Notes under the pieces: model-generated
Database searches by the model: none
Seen by the model: the letters and a program-made list of their open reading frames with translations, nothing else
What the model was told of the DNA's origin: nothing
In this document: piece after piece, positions 11,259-22,518 of the stretch
Numbering within the stretch: position 1 is the first letter of the stretch
How the letters are laid out: the number at the start of each line of letters is the position of its first letter
Assembly (NCBI GenBank): GCA_940671915.1
Contig: CALNVZ010003433.1
Span: 30,258,579 to 30,322,578 of the forward strand
Source: Paracentrotus lividus
Lineage: Eukaryota; Echinodermata; Echinoidea; Camarodonta; Echinidae
Length of the DNA stretch: 64,000 nucleotides
Direction: 5' to 3'
Made by a program: the position numbers and the translations under genes

Positions 11259-13708
11259 AAACTAAGCTTAAACATGATTGATATGGCATGAAAAGTTTAT
11301 ATAGGCATATCAGCATATAGGCCAACCAGAACCGAATTACCATTATCAGCAAGAATAATGGTGTGTTTTTTCAATAATTTAAAACAGAATCTTTCAGAAA
11401 AATTATAGGCATCTAGGACCAATATTACTAAAATGAAGGCAAAGATTTAGGAATCATTCCTCTAAAATAGATATGGCGTGTTGTATGCATGCCTACCATC
11501 GTTATGTATTCATTATTGTCGTTGTTGTTTGCATGGTTGCTATCAAACACCTCTTCTTATAACCTCTCCATCGTAACTCAGCTCACTCCAACTCCCTCCT
11601 CTCCTAAAACCTCAAAACATAATCTCCTCCCTCCCCATTCCACTCTCCATCTCCCTTACCCCAGCGTTCCCACTGCTACCGAAAGCCTGGTACCCCGAAC
11701 CCATCTCAACAACTGCGCGTCTTTCCTCCACTGATCGCACATATTGATCGGATACCACTCTCCGCGCAACTCTCCACGCATGCGTATCAATTGTCAATGC
11801 GGACCGACCGCGCAATCCTCGCCCTTCGCTGCACCCGTCGTACAGGGCTTTTATCTACCATTAGCGTGCATTTAAAACACGCGGTGGAGTATCATACTTG
11901 AGTAGTCCGTGAAGTGGCTACAGATGGCGGGGATCTGCCCGAGCGTGCGTGGAGTGTTCCGATGTATGCACCCCTCTGCATGCCTCATTTCCATATTACA
12001 TCTCAGAGGAGCTATCATCCCCAAAGAAATGTTTCTATCTTTCAAAAAGGATTTCAGTCACAAAAATTAAACTTTAAATCCAAATGCAGAGAAATTGATA
12101 TAAAACATGTTTGCCTCCACATTTTCGCTTGTAGAGCTATGCTTCAGTCCTTTTCAATGATAATACTCTTCTGACCTCTGCGTGGAAGGGACGTAGCTGA
12201 CACATCTTTAAATGATCAACACATAAAAAAATGCAAAATCATCATCTATCTTCAAACAACCGCTTTCCTCTAGAAAAGAACCATTTAAGATATTTTATAC
12301 CCTCTGAGGTTGTTCGAAATTAATGGTAATTTGTAGAGGGTTAATGGAAAGGGGGCATCCAATCACAATTATTATTATTATTTTTTTTAATGGGAGGGGG
12401 TGGTGGGCGGACTTTGACGTTCTTACAAAATCTCTGCTAGGCGTTGAAAGAAAAAAAATAAAATAAAGGTAATATCTACGTAAGATGTTGACTTATTGGG
12501 CAATTACAATGTATGGTGTCCGTGAGTAGCAAAATAAAAATAAATGATAAAAAGAAGAAAAGATGGGGAAAGTTTAAAAATAAAATGAGAAATATAGTGA
12601 AAGAGTAAAACCTTTTTACAAGTTTGTGAATGAAGGCTCAAATTTCAAAAATCAAAAACTTAAACTCTTCAAAGACGAAGATTATGTCTGCCTGGTTCCA
12701 CCTAAGTTGCAGCTTTCTCAACTCCGCGCGTCTGCTAGCCAATTAGCATACAGTATTGCAGCGAAGTGCGCCGCGCGGCCCCATCATACAGCACAGGTGA
12801 TACATTCCGTAAACGCGTTATATTAGGAAAGTTATTTCAGTCCGGTTACAAGCACCGGTTTTTCAGATTCACTCCATTTTATTTACCACTTTCTTTAGAC
12901 ATGGGGGTGTTCGATTACCTAGTTTTTAAGATGGCGGGAAAAGAGGATTTATAAAGAGAAAAAAAGGATTTGGAAGGTTTGAGGAAAAGGAGAGTAAAAA
13001 TACTTAGTGGTCGGGGATCTGTCACTCAATGAGGCGTGATAAACAATGCACGATTAAACGAAGGGGGAAAGATTTAGAAAAAACACTTTATAAAAGTTCA
13101 ATGATTCGGATAACTTTAAAAACATTTTTAAAGTTACACGAATTTGTTTTCAGTATACTGTCATCTACATTTTATATTTCATTTTAGTTTTCCCAGCATT
13201 CTGTGATACCATGGTTGATAAGGGTGAGGCGAGGGGGGGGGGTGAGGGGAGGGGAGGAACAATTGACCTCCTGCACCTCAAAGAAAGATAATCACAAGAT
13301 TTCAATAGGTTATCCCATCGCTTTGTACTCTGATTATTATCTGAATACAATGAGTGTTAAATAAAAAGCATAAAAGGTTCATTACAAGTATAAAAAATTA
13401 TATACCGGCAACCTCTGGCCAAAATTGCACCACAATTGAAAAGAAAAAGAAAAAAAGAAGAGTGTTGGATGACCTGTCTATAGAAAGCCGACATATCAAC
13501 ATGTAACAGAGTTACTTTTCTTATGTCTTCCTAAAGAGGTCTTAATAGACAGGCAACTGATTAACCACAGAAGATATGGAAAAACAGACAGAAATCAGGA
13601 AAATAATGTTAGTAAAATACGAATTACGATGTAGATGTATACTTTCACAAACTGCGGTCCAAAAAACCATTGCTTTTGTTAGAGTAAACACGACCGCTGA
13701 TTCTTTCC
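11257..13708. other. unique DNA, no gene seen; GC-richer block at 11.65-11.96 kb
   Basis: The part around 11650-11960 has CpG-bearing unique sequence, including GCATGCG and ACCGACCGCG. It could be an exon or regulatory block, but no frame is recognisable. The remainder is AT-rich with A-runs and a 10-bp G-run near 13216. Confidence 0.5.
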
Positions 13709-13734
13709 TTTTTTTTTTTTTTTTTTTTTTTTTT
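13709..13734 (+). repeat. poly(T) tract
   Basis: An uninterrupted run of 26 T. Confidence 0.95.
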
Positions 13735-13784
13735 GTGTGTTGTTGATAAAAGGAAAGTAGCCCAATCGTGATTAGGTTTTCATA

Positions 13785-14190
13785 TTTTTCCCCGCCCGGG
13801 CGTAAATAACCACTTTGCCGTAATTCGTTCGAATAACTCATCAGGCATTATCAGTATCACTCCTCCAAAAATTATCGCTCCGAATTCAGCTAAATTTTGA
13901 TATCAATGCTCACAAAATGATTCCCCATATTTCCCCGAGGCCATTTGGGCTAAACGCCCTGGCAGAGTTTCAACCACTAACTCTGAATCTGTACGTCTCT
14001 TGTGCTTTCCTTGGGATGAATTGGTGTAATGCACCCCGTTCTACGCGTATTCAATGAACAAATTGACGAAACAAAAATTGCGCAAATTGGTCGTTACAAA
14101 TTCGGTATCGGTAACCCCTTGAGAGCCAATATCGATATCGTCTCGTCTGCGAAAACCGCTGCTTTCATGCATGTATGTGCATCACTTTAT
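13785..14190. other. unique, repeat-free block; possible regulatory DNA
   Basis: Sequence is balanced and of high complexity, with no tandem or inverted repeats, in a repeat-heavy region. It contains several AT-core homeodomain-type words and GCGCAAATTGG. A 73-aa frame (14029-14250) is unrecognised. The call rests only on sequence complexity. Confidence 0.3.
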
Positions 14191-14330
14191 AGCTCTCTCT
14201 TTTTACATAACCCTTTTATTATCATTATAACGTATCTCATTTTTTTTTAACCTTAAGGTTATGTTTCTTGTTTTTCAAACTCTCTCCTGTTTCCACAGTC
14301 TACAGGGGCCTACATGTTCTTCTGTTTAAC

Positions 14331-14360
14331 CCTCCCCCCCCCTCTCTCTCTCACACACTC
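14331..14360 (-). repeat. poly(C) - (CT)n array
   Basis: C-run followed by CT repeats. Read on the minus strand this is GA then G, the same polarity as the other compound arrays. Confidence 0.9.
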
Positions 14361-14457
14361 TCCCTTCAATTTTGTGACGCCTTCTTGTAAAAGAAAAGGT
14401 CTTTATTTTATGATGCTATTTGTGTCTGCAATACATTTCACATGGAATCCTTATGTA

Positions 14458-15453
14458 TACTGTCCGTCATAAAGGTGGAATATTTTTTTGCCGCTAAAGC
14501 GACATGATTTTGCCCTTACTTTAATTTCTTGAATATGTTTGTCCCTGCTTTTACTTTTTGGGACCCTGGCTATATCTTGGACATTCTCCCAACCCTTCAC
14601 GTGGATCTTTTTCCAAAAAAGTTTTGTCAACCCCCGTGATGCCCATTTTTGTCATTTTTCCTCATTTTGGGGCCCCTTTTTGTTTTCCCGGCCGATCAAG
14701 CCCCCCTCAGTCCTACCCCAAGGAAACGCGACTGAGGTGGACTGTTTTATATTGTTCTTTAAGTTAAATCTATATTTCTGGGGACAGGCTTAGGTCTCTT
14801 GTTTAGGGGAGGGGTTGAAGTAAAAAACGAGATTTGTGAAAATTCGGAATATTTCATTCCATCTTTATGCTGAAAACAAAAGAAATGAAAAACCACCTTT
14901 AACCCTTAAATATCATCATTTTCCCCTTAAATTTTGTTTAGCCGTGATGACAAGGCTGTAAATAGTCATTATTGATAATATTTTATTTTGATTTATGTTT
15001 TGTTGAGATTTTACAATACAATTTAGGGAAGATAGAAATTTCCATGGTGTAAAAATGAATAAAATGAATGTTGAACCCCAATCAAAATAAATTTTGACCC
15101 CTCCCCTAGACAAAAGAGTCGAGCCTGTAACCACAAATCTAGATTTATTTAAAGAACAATAACAAATCTCCACCTCAGACGTGTTTTCTTGGGGTAGGAC
15201 TGAGGGGGCCTTGGTGGGTCGCGTGAACAAAAAAGGGCCCCAAAAATAAGAAAAAATGACGAAAATGGCCATCTTCTGGGGGTGACAAACTTTTTTGAAG
15301 AAAAATCCCCGGGAAGGGTTGAGGGAACGTCCAAGATATACCCAGGATCCCAGAAAGTGAAAGCGGTGACAAACACATTCAAGAAATTAATAACGGAGCA
15401 ACATAATGTCGCTTGAGCCAGAAAAAAATATTCCACCTTTATGACGAACAGTG
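14458..15453. mobile_element. 1-kb foldback element with ~365-bp inverted arms
   Basis: The left arm (14458-about 14830) and right arm (about 15093-15453) are inverted copies along their length. Matches include GTCATAAAGGTGGAATATT at the tip, GGACCCTGGCTATATCTTGGA versus the complement of CCAAGATATACCCAGGATCC, CCTCAGTCCTACCCCAAG, and the shared AAATCTA/GGGGAGGGG blocks. The ends are TACTGTCCG and CGAACAGTG, each beside TA (14456-14457, 15454-15455). About 260 bp of AT-rich DNA forms the loop. Frames in each arm give related but meaningless peptides. It is non-autonomous; the transposase source is unknown. The TA target fits Tc1/mariner-type movement. Confidence 0.9.
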
Positions 15454-15484
15454 TATAAAGATTGAAATAGATATTGAAATAAAG

Positions 15485-15600
15485 TGTGTACGCGCATACA
15501 CAAACACACACACCCTATCACCATCCACATACACACCACACAGAGCCATCCTCCATCACACACACGAACCCACAAACACAGTAAATTATTCACAATAACA
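15485..15600 (+). repeat. AC-rich degenerate microsatellite
   Basis: CACACA words are mixed with CATCCACATACACACC-like variants. Confidence 0.8.
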
Positions 15601-15699
15601 TTTCCCCTTTTCTGATTAAGCATTGGTGTTTATACCAAGACAATCACTGAATGTTTGGGACGTACTAATTCCCTATACAAGTGTTTGTAAGTGTAAGTG

Positions 15700-15880
15700 G
15701 GGTTATGGGTGTGGGTGAGTGGGGTCTATTTTTTGAGGATGTGTGTGGGTGTGTATTTATGTGTGCATTGGTGTGGATGAGATAGGGTATGTGCGTGTGT
15801 ATGTGTGTGTGTATGTGTGTTTTGGGTTGTAAGTGGGTGTGTGTGTGTGTGTATGGTGAGGGAGTGGGTGTGTGTCTTTG
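15700..15880 (+). repeat. GT-rich degenerate microsatellite
   Basis: GTGTGT words are interspersed with GGGTG and TATG. It is the complement type of the AC-rich block 100 bp upstream, so the pair forms a loose inverted arrangement beside the foldback element. Confidence 0.85.
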
Positions 15881-16167
15881 TTCGCGCACATAAGTAATAC
15901 ATTTCAATTTGTTTATTCTTCACGCAGCCACTTGGCGCAAGTGAGATTTTGTTGTCTTCTGAAGATTGTCTATTTCTCAGTCATGCGTGCAAAGATCCAA
16001 ATTAGAAAGGGTGCCATGCTGGGAGGGTGACTCTTCCAAACGCATGTATCCATGTGAAACCAGCCTGATCAACCAGTTCATGCTTCACCAACAGCGGCTT
16101 TTTTTGATAAGCAAGACAACTATCAAAATGATGGGACATTTTTTTCTCACTTTTACTAGTAGTTGAT

Positions 16168-16245
16168 GTAGTACAGTAGTAGTAGTAGTAGTAGTAGATC
16201 GTAGCAGCAGTCGTCGTCGTAGTAGTATATAGTAGCAGCAGCATA
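16168..16245 (+). repeat. (AGT)n / (AGC)n trinucleotide array
   Basis: AGT units grade into AGC and CGT variants. The minus-strand tyrosine/threonine-rich frame is a repeat artefact. Confidence 0.95.
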
Positions 16246-16259
16246 ACATATACATGTAG

Positions 16260-17496
16260 AGGTAAACACGTTTTTTCTCTCTTAAGTTAATAAAACAACT
16301 TCGGTCTTTCGGGGAGCCTATGGGTTATACATGATTAAAGAACGGTTGCAAATTTTTTGCGTCTATGATCTACATCAAGGAGCGCTACTTAAAACTAATC
16401 ATTTAAGAGGCTCGTCAAACCGGACTCCAGCCCGATGGTTAGGTAACAGGAGACTCGATCTGCAAAACGCTGTGTAAATATTTTCACTGCCACAGTAAAG
16501 CGACACGTTGAAGGCCAATCCAAAGGAATATCCCGCTTGCCCATGAGCTTGCCGAGATCGTTTTTGGTAGAGTCCCTGAGTATACCGAGATGAGCGAAGA
16601 AAATTATACAGAGTATTCCATTTTTTTTAAAGGAGGGGAATTATAAAGTGGCGTCGATGTTTAAGAGTAAGGCGTGAATTGAATTCAAATCGTATAGAGC
16701 TGTCATTGCTGTAAAGAACACAGTGTCCCACAGTTTGAAACCCAATGTGAACACATTGTGGATTCACTATGAACACGTATGAATCACACACTCTGATATA
16801 TTTTGCATGAACAAGTCAAAGATGTATCTATAAACAGTGAGTCATAGACACTGACTTTGTCTTAATTTCTATAGTGTGAATTTCGCGTCCAAACTGGAAA
16901 ATAAAACTTGAATATTTTCTGCTCTTTTTTTTTTTTAAATATATTGGTAAATAATGAGTAATCATAAACAAAGAGAACATAATAGAAATGCAGACCTTTA
17001 TTCGAATCCACTTTTGAGAACCCCGACCCTTTGTTGACTTTTTACAGGCGTCTATAGAAAATGAAAAAAAAAAAAAAAATAAATAAAATGGTACATTGCG
17101 TTATAATTGCTCTAAAGTTTAGGTTTAGATTTGTGTTTAACGAACAGGTATCTACCTGAAGAATTTTCGGATATCGATAAATATATTTCAATCAAAAGTG
17201 GATTTAGCCATTTTAGAATTAGATTTTCTTACTTGAAGTGATTTTATTTATACCCTATACTAAGTACCTTTAAAGCAAAATATTGCAGCATAAACTGAAT
17301 TTCATACATGACTACAGAGATCTAGACGGGAAAAGCCTTGTGGAAATAAAGTTCTCGTCAATTTAAACATACAGACTCACGTATATTTTCATGGGCATGA
17401 TACGTTTCAGCATTGGATATCAATACATGAAATCGAATGATACAAAGATGTATAGATATATAGTAATACAAAAAGCTCTCTTTCAGAATAAAATGG
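16260..17496. other. unique DNA, no gene seen
   Basis: 16290-16620 is balanced unique sequence. 16710-16890 has several AATGTGAAC/TGTGAAT words reminiscent of the palindrome-rich MITE at 33.0 kb and may be a decayed relative. The rest is AT-rich with short A/T runs. Confidence 0.5.
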
Positions 17497-17498
17497 TA

Positions 17499-18266
17499 GG
17501 GGAGACCGGGATGGAAGTTACACGGGTCAGTTGTTACAGTTCTCAGTGTGCTAGTTGGAACAAGAGAGTTCATGCTAATCGCATCTATATACAGCTACAC
17601 ATAGCTGTGATGAACTGCGGTCGTGAGGTTTTCTCCGTTGTTTTATTAAAAAGTATATAAAAAAACAAAAACGAATATAGTACATATATGTTACATATAC
17701 CCCTGAGCCATGCCATGTAATTCTGCCTAATGGCTTTGCTACAGTTGATTTTATGTGTTAAATCACCCATGGGGTAGGTTGTTACAACAAACTACCCATG
17801 TCGATGTAACGACCTACCCAATTGCATTACAACTAACTAGTAAAGTAATTTTGGTTTCAATTTTCTGGTGTTTAATATTTTGATATTTTCTATTATTACT
17901 TTAGTCTATTCTAGAGCTCTACTTGATCTACTGTTAACGATACCAAGAAACTGGAAAGTTGACAAAAAAAAGTATGGTATAAGAGATTTACACATTGTGA
18001 AATTACCCCTCTGTTTACATATAGTAACAACCTACCCCGTATGGTGTAACAACTTACCCCGTATACGGGGTATGTTGTTACAAAAAAATGTCTTCATTAA
18101 TTAAGCTGTAGTTAATTAGTGTTTACATGCTTTCAAGTTCTATGTGCCTCAGGTTCTAGCCAACATAATAGGCTAACTACAGACCCAAAATGGAGTGTGT
18201 GAGTATTTTCATTAGAATTATCTGGCCCAAAGTGTGAATTTTGTAACGTCCATCCCCGGTCTCCCC
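17499..18266. mobile_element. 768-bp TIR element with internal TGTAACAACCTACCCC motifs
   Basis: The ends are GGGGAGACCGGGATGGAAGT and its complement (ACGTCCATCCCCGGTCTCCCC-type), flanked by TA at 17497-17498 and 18267-18268. The interior holds five variants of TGTAACAACCTACCCC in both orientations (about 17772, 17804, 18024, 18046, 18065), which could be transposase-binding subterminal repeats or a nested element. Open frames of 89 and 78 aa have no recognisable domain. I call it non-autonomous. Confidence 0.88.
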
Positions 18267-18476
18267 TACGTCTATCATGTCTATACGATAAATTCATAAA
18301 GTGGTGCTCAGTCAGACGGCCACTCCCATAAAGACTCGGTCTTTTTCTCCAATATGATTCTATGTTGGTGCTTTTTTTCTGTCGGACTCGGTCTACTTGG
18401 TGTGACTGAATTATTAGAATATTATACTTTTAGTTTTTGCGCATAACAGAGTAAAATCTCAACATCAAGCAAGCCA

Positions 18477-18491
18477 ATCGATTAATCCATA
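18477..18491 (+). promoter_or_regulatory. 15-bp motif ATCGATTAATCCATA, occurrence 1
   Basis: This is an exact 15-mer, also at 19569-19583 and 22153-22167. It combines ATCGAT, which resembles Onecut/Cut-type sites, with TAATCC, the classic site of Otx/Gsc-type (K50) homeodomains. Flanks of occurrences 1 and 2 show weak further similarity (AAAATCTCAAC upstream), so an old dispersed repeat is the main alternative. Confidence 0.35.
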
Positions 18492-19568
18492 CCTTCTAAG
18501 GCAGTATAGTCGCTTTATCATTGAAGTCCTCATGGTGAAATGATCAAATGCAGATAAAGATGAATTTCCGAGTTGATTTTTTTCTCCACAGCAATCATGT
18601 TACATCACTTTCAAGAAAAAAATCAAAAAACAAAAAACAAAAAAAAAGGGGCGGGTATTAGGAATTCACTGTTTTTTTCATCGATAAGATAATTGATAAG
18701 AAACATTGATGAGTGATTAGAAGCATAATACAAAAAGGGAAAATTTCTCAACAGTTCCTCTTTTTAAAGCTGTGATTTCGACAATTTGGCGTTTACTTTA
18801 TATACTTAAAATGAAAAATACAAAAGACAGATCGCTCGAATTGTTTACAAATTTGTTTTACTAAAATAATAATGCACATTGAGCAAAAGTAAAAAATGCG
18901 AAAAGGGTAGTTCAAATTTACTGTACAATGTATATAGGCTTTGCATTCATACATGTACTTCACACAATATGTATCTGTATATCGTACTAGATTTAAATTG
19001 GCATAAATCAAGGTAATATGCATTTTGTGAGACAAATATCAACGTCATATTGCAAAAGTTTATATTCATGATTAAAAACGCGTTGAGAGCAACTAACCGC
19101 TATCCATAGGCACACAATGTATAGCCTCAATATTGACTGAGTCATAAAAACATTTTTGTGCAATAAAAGGTCAATTATATACCTCAAGGAAACATAATCA
19201 TATGGTAAACAGGAAAAATCGAAACATCAATCCATGAACAGTTGTTAAAAATATCCATTTTCCATAGTCAACAACAGATAAGCTACAAAACTATTGTAAA
19301 CACAATTGACCGAATAAAGCGAATGAAGAAGAAAAAAAAAAAAAAAACCTCATCAGTGCGTGATTTTATTCAACAGTAAATATGGTAAAACACCATTTAC
19401 ATTACTGCAAATAATAATAACTTCGTAGAGAACATGCTAAATATGTTTTGCTAGGTTCAAGAACCGACAAGCTTTACAAACTACTATACACCACATAAAC
19501 GAATCTAGTATCAAGTGACTGAAGTTTAGGGAAGAAAAAAAAAAAATCTCAACGCCAGAGGTGGGGTG
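18492..19568. other. AT-rich DNA, no gene seen
   Basis: The stretches 19255-19360 and 19455-19560 are faintly similar to each other (GATAAGCTACAAAACTA versus GACAAGCTTTACAAACTA, then GAAG and an A-run). This hints at an old tandem duplication. No coding signal is seen. Confidence 0.45.
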
Positions 19569-19583
19569 ATCGATTAATCCATA
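19569..19583 (+). promoter_or_regulatory. 15-bp motif ATCGATTAATCCATA, occurrence 2
   Basis: Identical to the motif at 18477. A further ATCGAT lies about 30 bp downstream. Confidence 0.35.
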
Positions 19584-20654
19584 TTGTTAGCGAGTAACCG
19601 TGCTTTCTTCATCGATATTCAATAGTACGATTACAGATCGTAAACTCGGATTTTCCGAGTGCTTCTTCGACAGCTTTTAAAGGCTCAGACACTATCAATA
19701 ACGTGTTTACACTAACCTTTATAAAGGTGCTCAGGACTATAGTAGTTCAAAGACGTGGGGGGGAGGGGTACTGGTTCGAGCACCCGAATGAAATTCAGGG
19801 AGAAAAAAAGAAAATAACAGAAGTTTGAAGTAAAACATTCCATGAGAACCAGGATGCGAGATGAAAAGATTTTTTCCCCATACATCCCTTTCCCCCATTT
19901 ATTTCGGGAACTTTCTTTGTTTGTGTTTGGAAACGCAATTTCTGTTCGCTTGCCCTGCACTTTTTAATAGGTATTCCGAATTAACTACGGTAAAAAGGCA
20001 GAGGAGTCAGCGAATTTGCCTTATCTGGAAGTCACGAACATCATGCCTAACACACATTAGCACAAAATGCAAAATCATCTACTTTAAGATAGATACTACT
20101 CATTGCTACCGTACTTCACTTTCCCTGAGAGAATGGTGCATCTTCAATTCTTAAAGGAAGAGCTATGTCAGTTTTTAAAGAGTAGAATCCACTCTACATT
20201 AATTTGGGGGAGAAGGCAAGGAACTCCGACCCCCGAAAAACACACTTAAATAGTCAATGATCACTCTTTTTATATTTAGATACTTGCAGTTTCTGTGGTA
20301 TTCACCGTAGAATCTGTAGTGCTCCAAAAACTAGTATTATATCAGGAGGCATCATAAATTCACACACCATTGAAGAAACGAAGAAGGATGTTCAATTTTG
20401 CAGCGGTTGATATGCCAACAGGAAAGATAAGGAAATGAAAGATTTTAAGGTTATAATATTACATTTTTATATTTGTAGGCGCTGTGTAGTATATGTTAAT
20501 AAGTTTTAAAATAGATACATACTGTCTTTATAAATTGATATTCCATGGTATTAACATGGTATTAACATTTTGACACGGTGGGTCCTACATGACATATTAA
20601 AGGGAATTTGTAACTTTGAGGAGGCTTACCAAAATTTGGGCTGTGTGGCCCTTT

Positions 20655-20820
20655 AATGCTGTCAGTGCATGTAGTCATATGTCAAGGTGAAACCTTGAAA
20701 ATTCATTTCCTAATCACCATTAGACGCTTCAAAAAGAGTAAGACATTGCAAGTGACCGGAAATAACACATACATTCGCCCCCATATACTGCAGTGTTAAC
20801 TTTACATACCCAGGTATGCT
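20655..20820 (-). repeat. dispersed repeat B, copy 2
   Basis: The minus strand carries the same ordered blocks as 5872-6005: TACCTGGGTA, AACACTGCAGT, GAAATGAATTTTCA and ACATGCACTGACAGCAT. Spacing differs by small insertions. The class is unknown. Confidence 0.65.
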
Positions 20821-20822
20821 TA

Positions 20823-22152
20823 TGTAAATGGTGATAATTTTTTATTCAGTCGTCAATATTTCGGCAATAATCAATTAGATTTAAAATCTCAGGCGATTCT
20901 TGTCAGACCCGACGGTTCGCAATTATGATTACAACATTAGCTAGGAGAGTGTTTGATTTTGCGGTTTTATGTTTTTGTTTTTAGATCCTGATCAAAGTTC
21001 CCTTAAAGCTTAAAGTCCCCCGCAACTCGGAGATCGTGGGGAATGCGCGTTTTTCCTGAGCTCCATTAACTCGTACACAATCGACAGTGGCTTACGCATA
21101 GGTCGGACTACTGGGGATTAACATTCGGACAGCACGAACATGACGAATTTGACCGAACTCAGTCAGTAAATAGGGTCAGAAGCTTCGTCCTCAACAATTC
21201 TTAGTTTCTAGACTCTCAACGGGTCTCTTCGTATTAATTCAAAGATAGGACTTGTATAATACTCCATGTCAAAAACAAAACATAGGTTAGATTTACTTCG
21301 GACTTCTGGTTAGTTAGTCTAGCCATGAAGGATTAAAGGATTAGCTCCAGACACCCTGTCGCCAGGCTCTGATTGGAATGTTATCATTTCATCCGAGATA
21401 AGGGTGCATTCCCCATGTTTTATCAATTATACGTCCCTTTAACAGCTGCTTTGGCCTAAAGTAAATTGAAACAAATCGGTTGAGATTGTTATTTGTAATA
21501 ATATATATCACTTTTGTTCAATTTCAATATACCAACACCAGAAATGATTTTTTTATATAAATGTTCCAGTTAACATTTTGAGTAAATACTGTAGTATTAA
21601 AAAGCTGAGTCAAATTGAGGCTCTGATTACCCCTCTATCTCACCAGAACTCTCCTCAAATGCACCCATACAGATAGCACGTGGCCACGGATATTGGGACG
21701 TCAAACTTCAAAATCAATGCTTTATGTTGCTGGTCTCTCCGCGATATTATTACACATTCCCCCTATAAAACCTTTTAAGTGAAGAGCATTGAAGAGTATG
21801 CTTAAGCTTTTGTTATTTTGTTAAACGGGCAAAAACTGCCTGGTTTCAAAATTTTGGTTGTCAAGAGGAATTCATTGGCGGGGGGGGGGAGGGTAGGTAA
21901 TGGTTTGAAAACCGTAGGCCTGTTGGGTTTATTCATTGGTGTGTCGCTGTAACGATTTAGCAATCGAACATGACTTGTGATCTTATTTCTTTTCTGTTGT
22001 TACTGTAGAAATAGAACTTTATTACTGAATGTGCAACGCAGATTTTCGTTTTTGATAAATGCCATCACTTTGCCTTTAAAATTTACTTCGACCGATCTCA
22101 CTGTGATCGATATCGCCTTTTCCTCTGTGCTGGAGATATGGCACGTGGAGCT
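20823..22152. other. unique DNA, no gene seen; candidate regulatory stretch at 21.0-21.4 kb
   Basis: 21000-21430 is complex, repeat-free and GC-richer. It contains GGGATTA, GGATTAAAGGATTAG (tandem TAATCC sites on the opposite strand) and GATAAG/TTATCA words. That fits a homeodomain/GATA-type regulatory element but does not prove one. A 9-bp G-run lies near 21881. Confidence 0.35.
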
Positions 22153-22167
22153 ATCGATTAATCCATA
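22153..22167 (+). promoter_or_regulatory. 15-bp motif ATCGATTAATCCATA, occurrence 3
   Basis: Identical to the other two occurrences. It lies between two further GATCGATATC words (about 22107 and 22200), giving three ATCGAT cores in about 100 bp. Confidence 0.35.
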
Positions 22168-22383
22168 GCCGAGAAAGTGGTCGTCTTGTGAATCGCCTGC
22201 GATCGATATCAAAATATGCGAATGTCGTCTGTGCATTATTCTCAATGTATGTTTATCAAGAAAGGCGGGATTTTATCGAATTCTTTGATCTGCAAATACG
22301 TGTCACGACATGAACTTTTTTTGGGTTATAACGCACTTTTTGTGTATATTCTAAAATGGAATGCATCTAACGCTTAAAGCTTG

Positions 22384-22518
22384 CAATTGCAGATCCAGGT
22401 GGGGCGCATGAGACGCGCCCCCTATTATTTGAAAACCGTCATTGACTCTGCGCTTTAAAATCGTAACATTTTCGGTATATACTCCTGCAAAATATTTTAA
22501 AATTATGACCCGTCACTG
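22384..22518 (+). mobile_element. CAGTGGCGGAT-family MITE, copy 1 (diverged)
   Basis: The left part (GCAGATCCAGGTGGGGCGC, then CGCGCCCCCTATTATTTGAA and AACCGTCATTGA) aligns with the elements at 39.3 kb and 62.8 kb. The right end (AAATTATGACCCGTCACTG) aligns with their ATCCGCCACTG terminus. It is non-coding, and its ends are eroded relative to copy 2. Confidence 0.75.

Noticed and set aside
14539..14793. Hydrophobic 84-aa frame that resembles a membrane protein
   Set aside because: It lies in the arm of the foldback element. The inverted arm encodes a frame-shifted counterpart, so it is not a conserved protein.
19752..19800. Possible tRNA B-box GGTTCGAGCACCC
   Set aside because: There is no A-box at suitable spacing and no cloverleaf pairing; the upstream DNA is a G-run.
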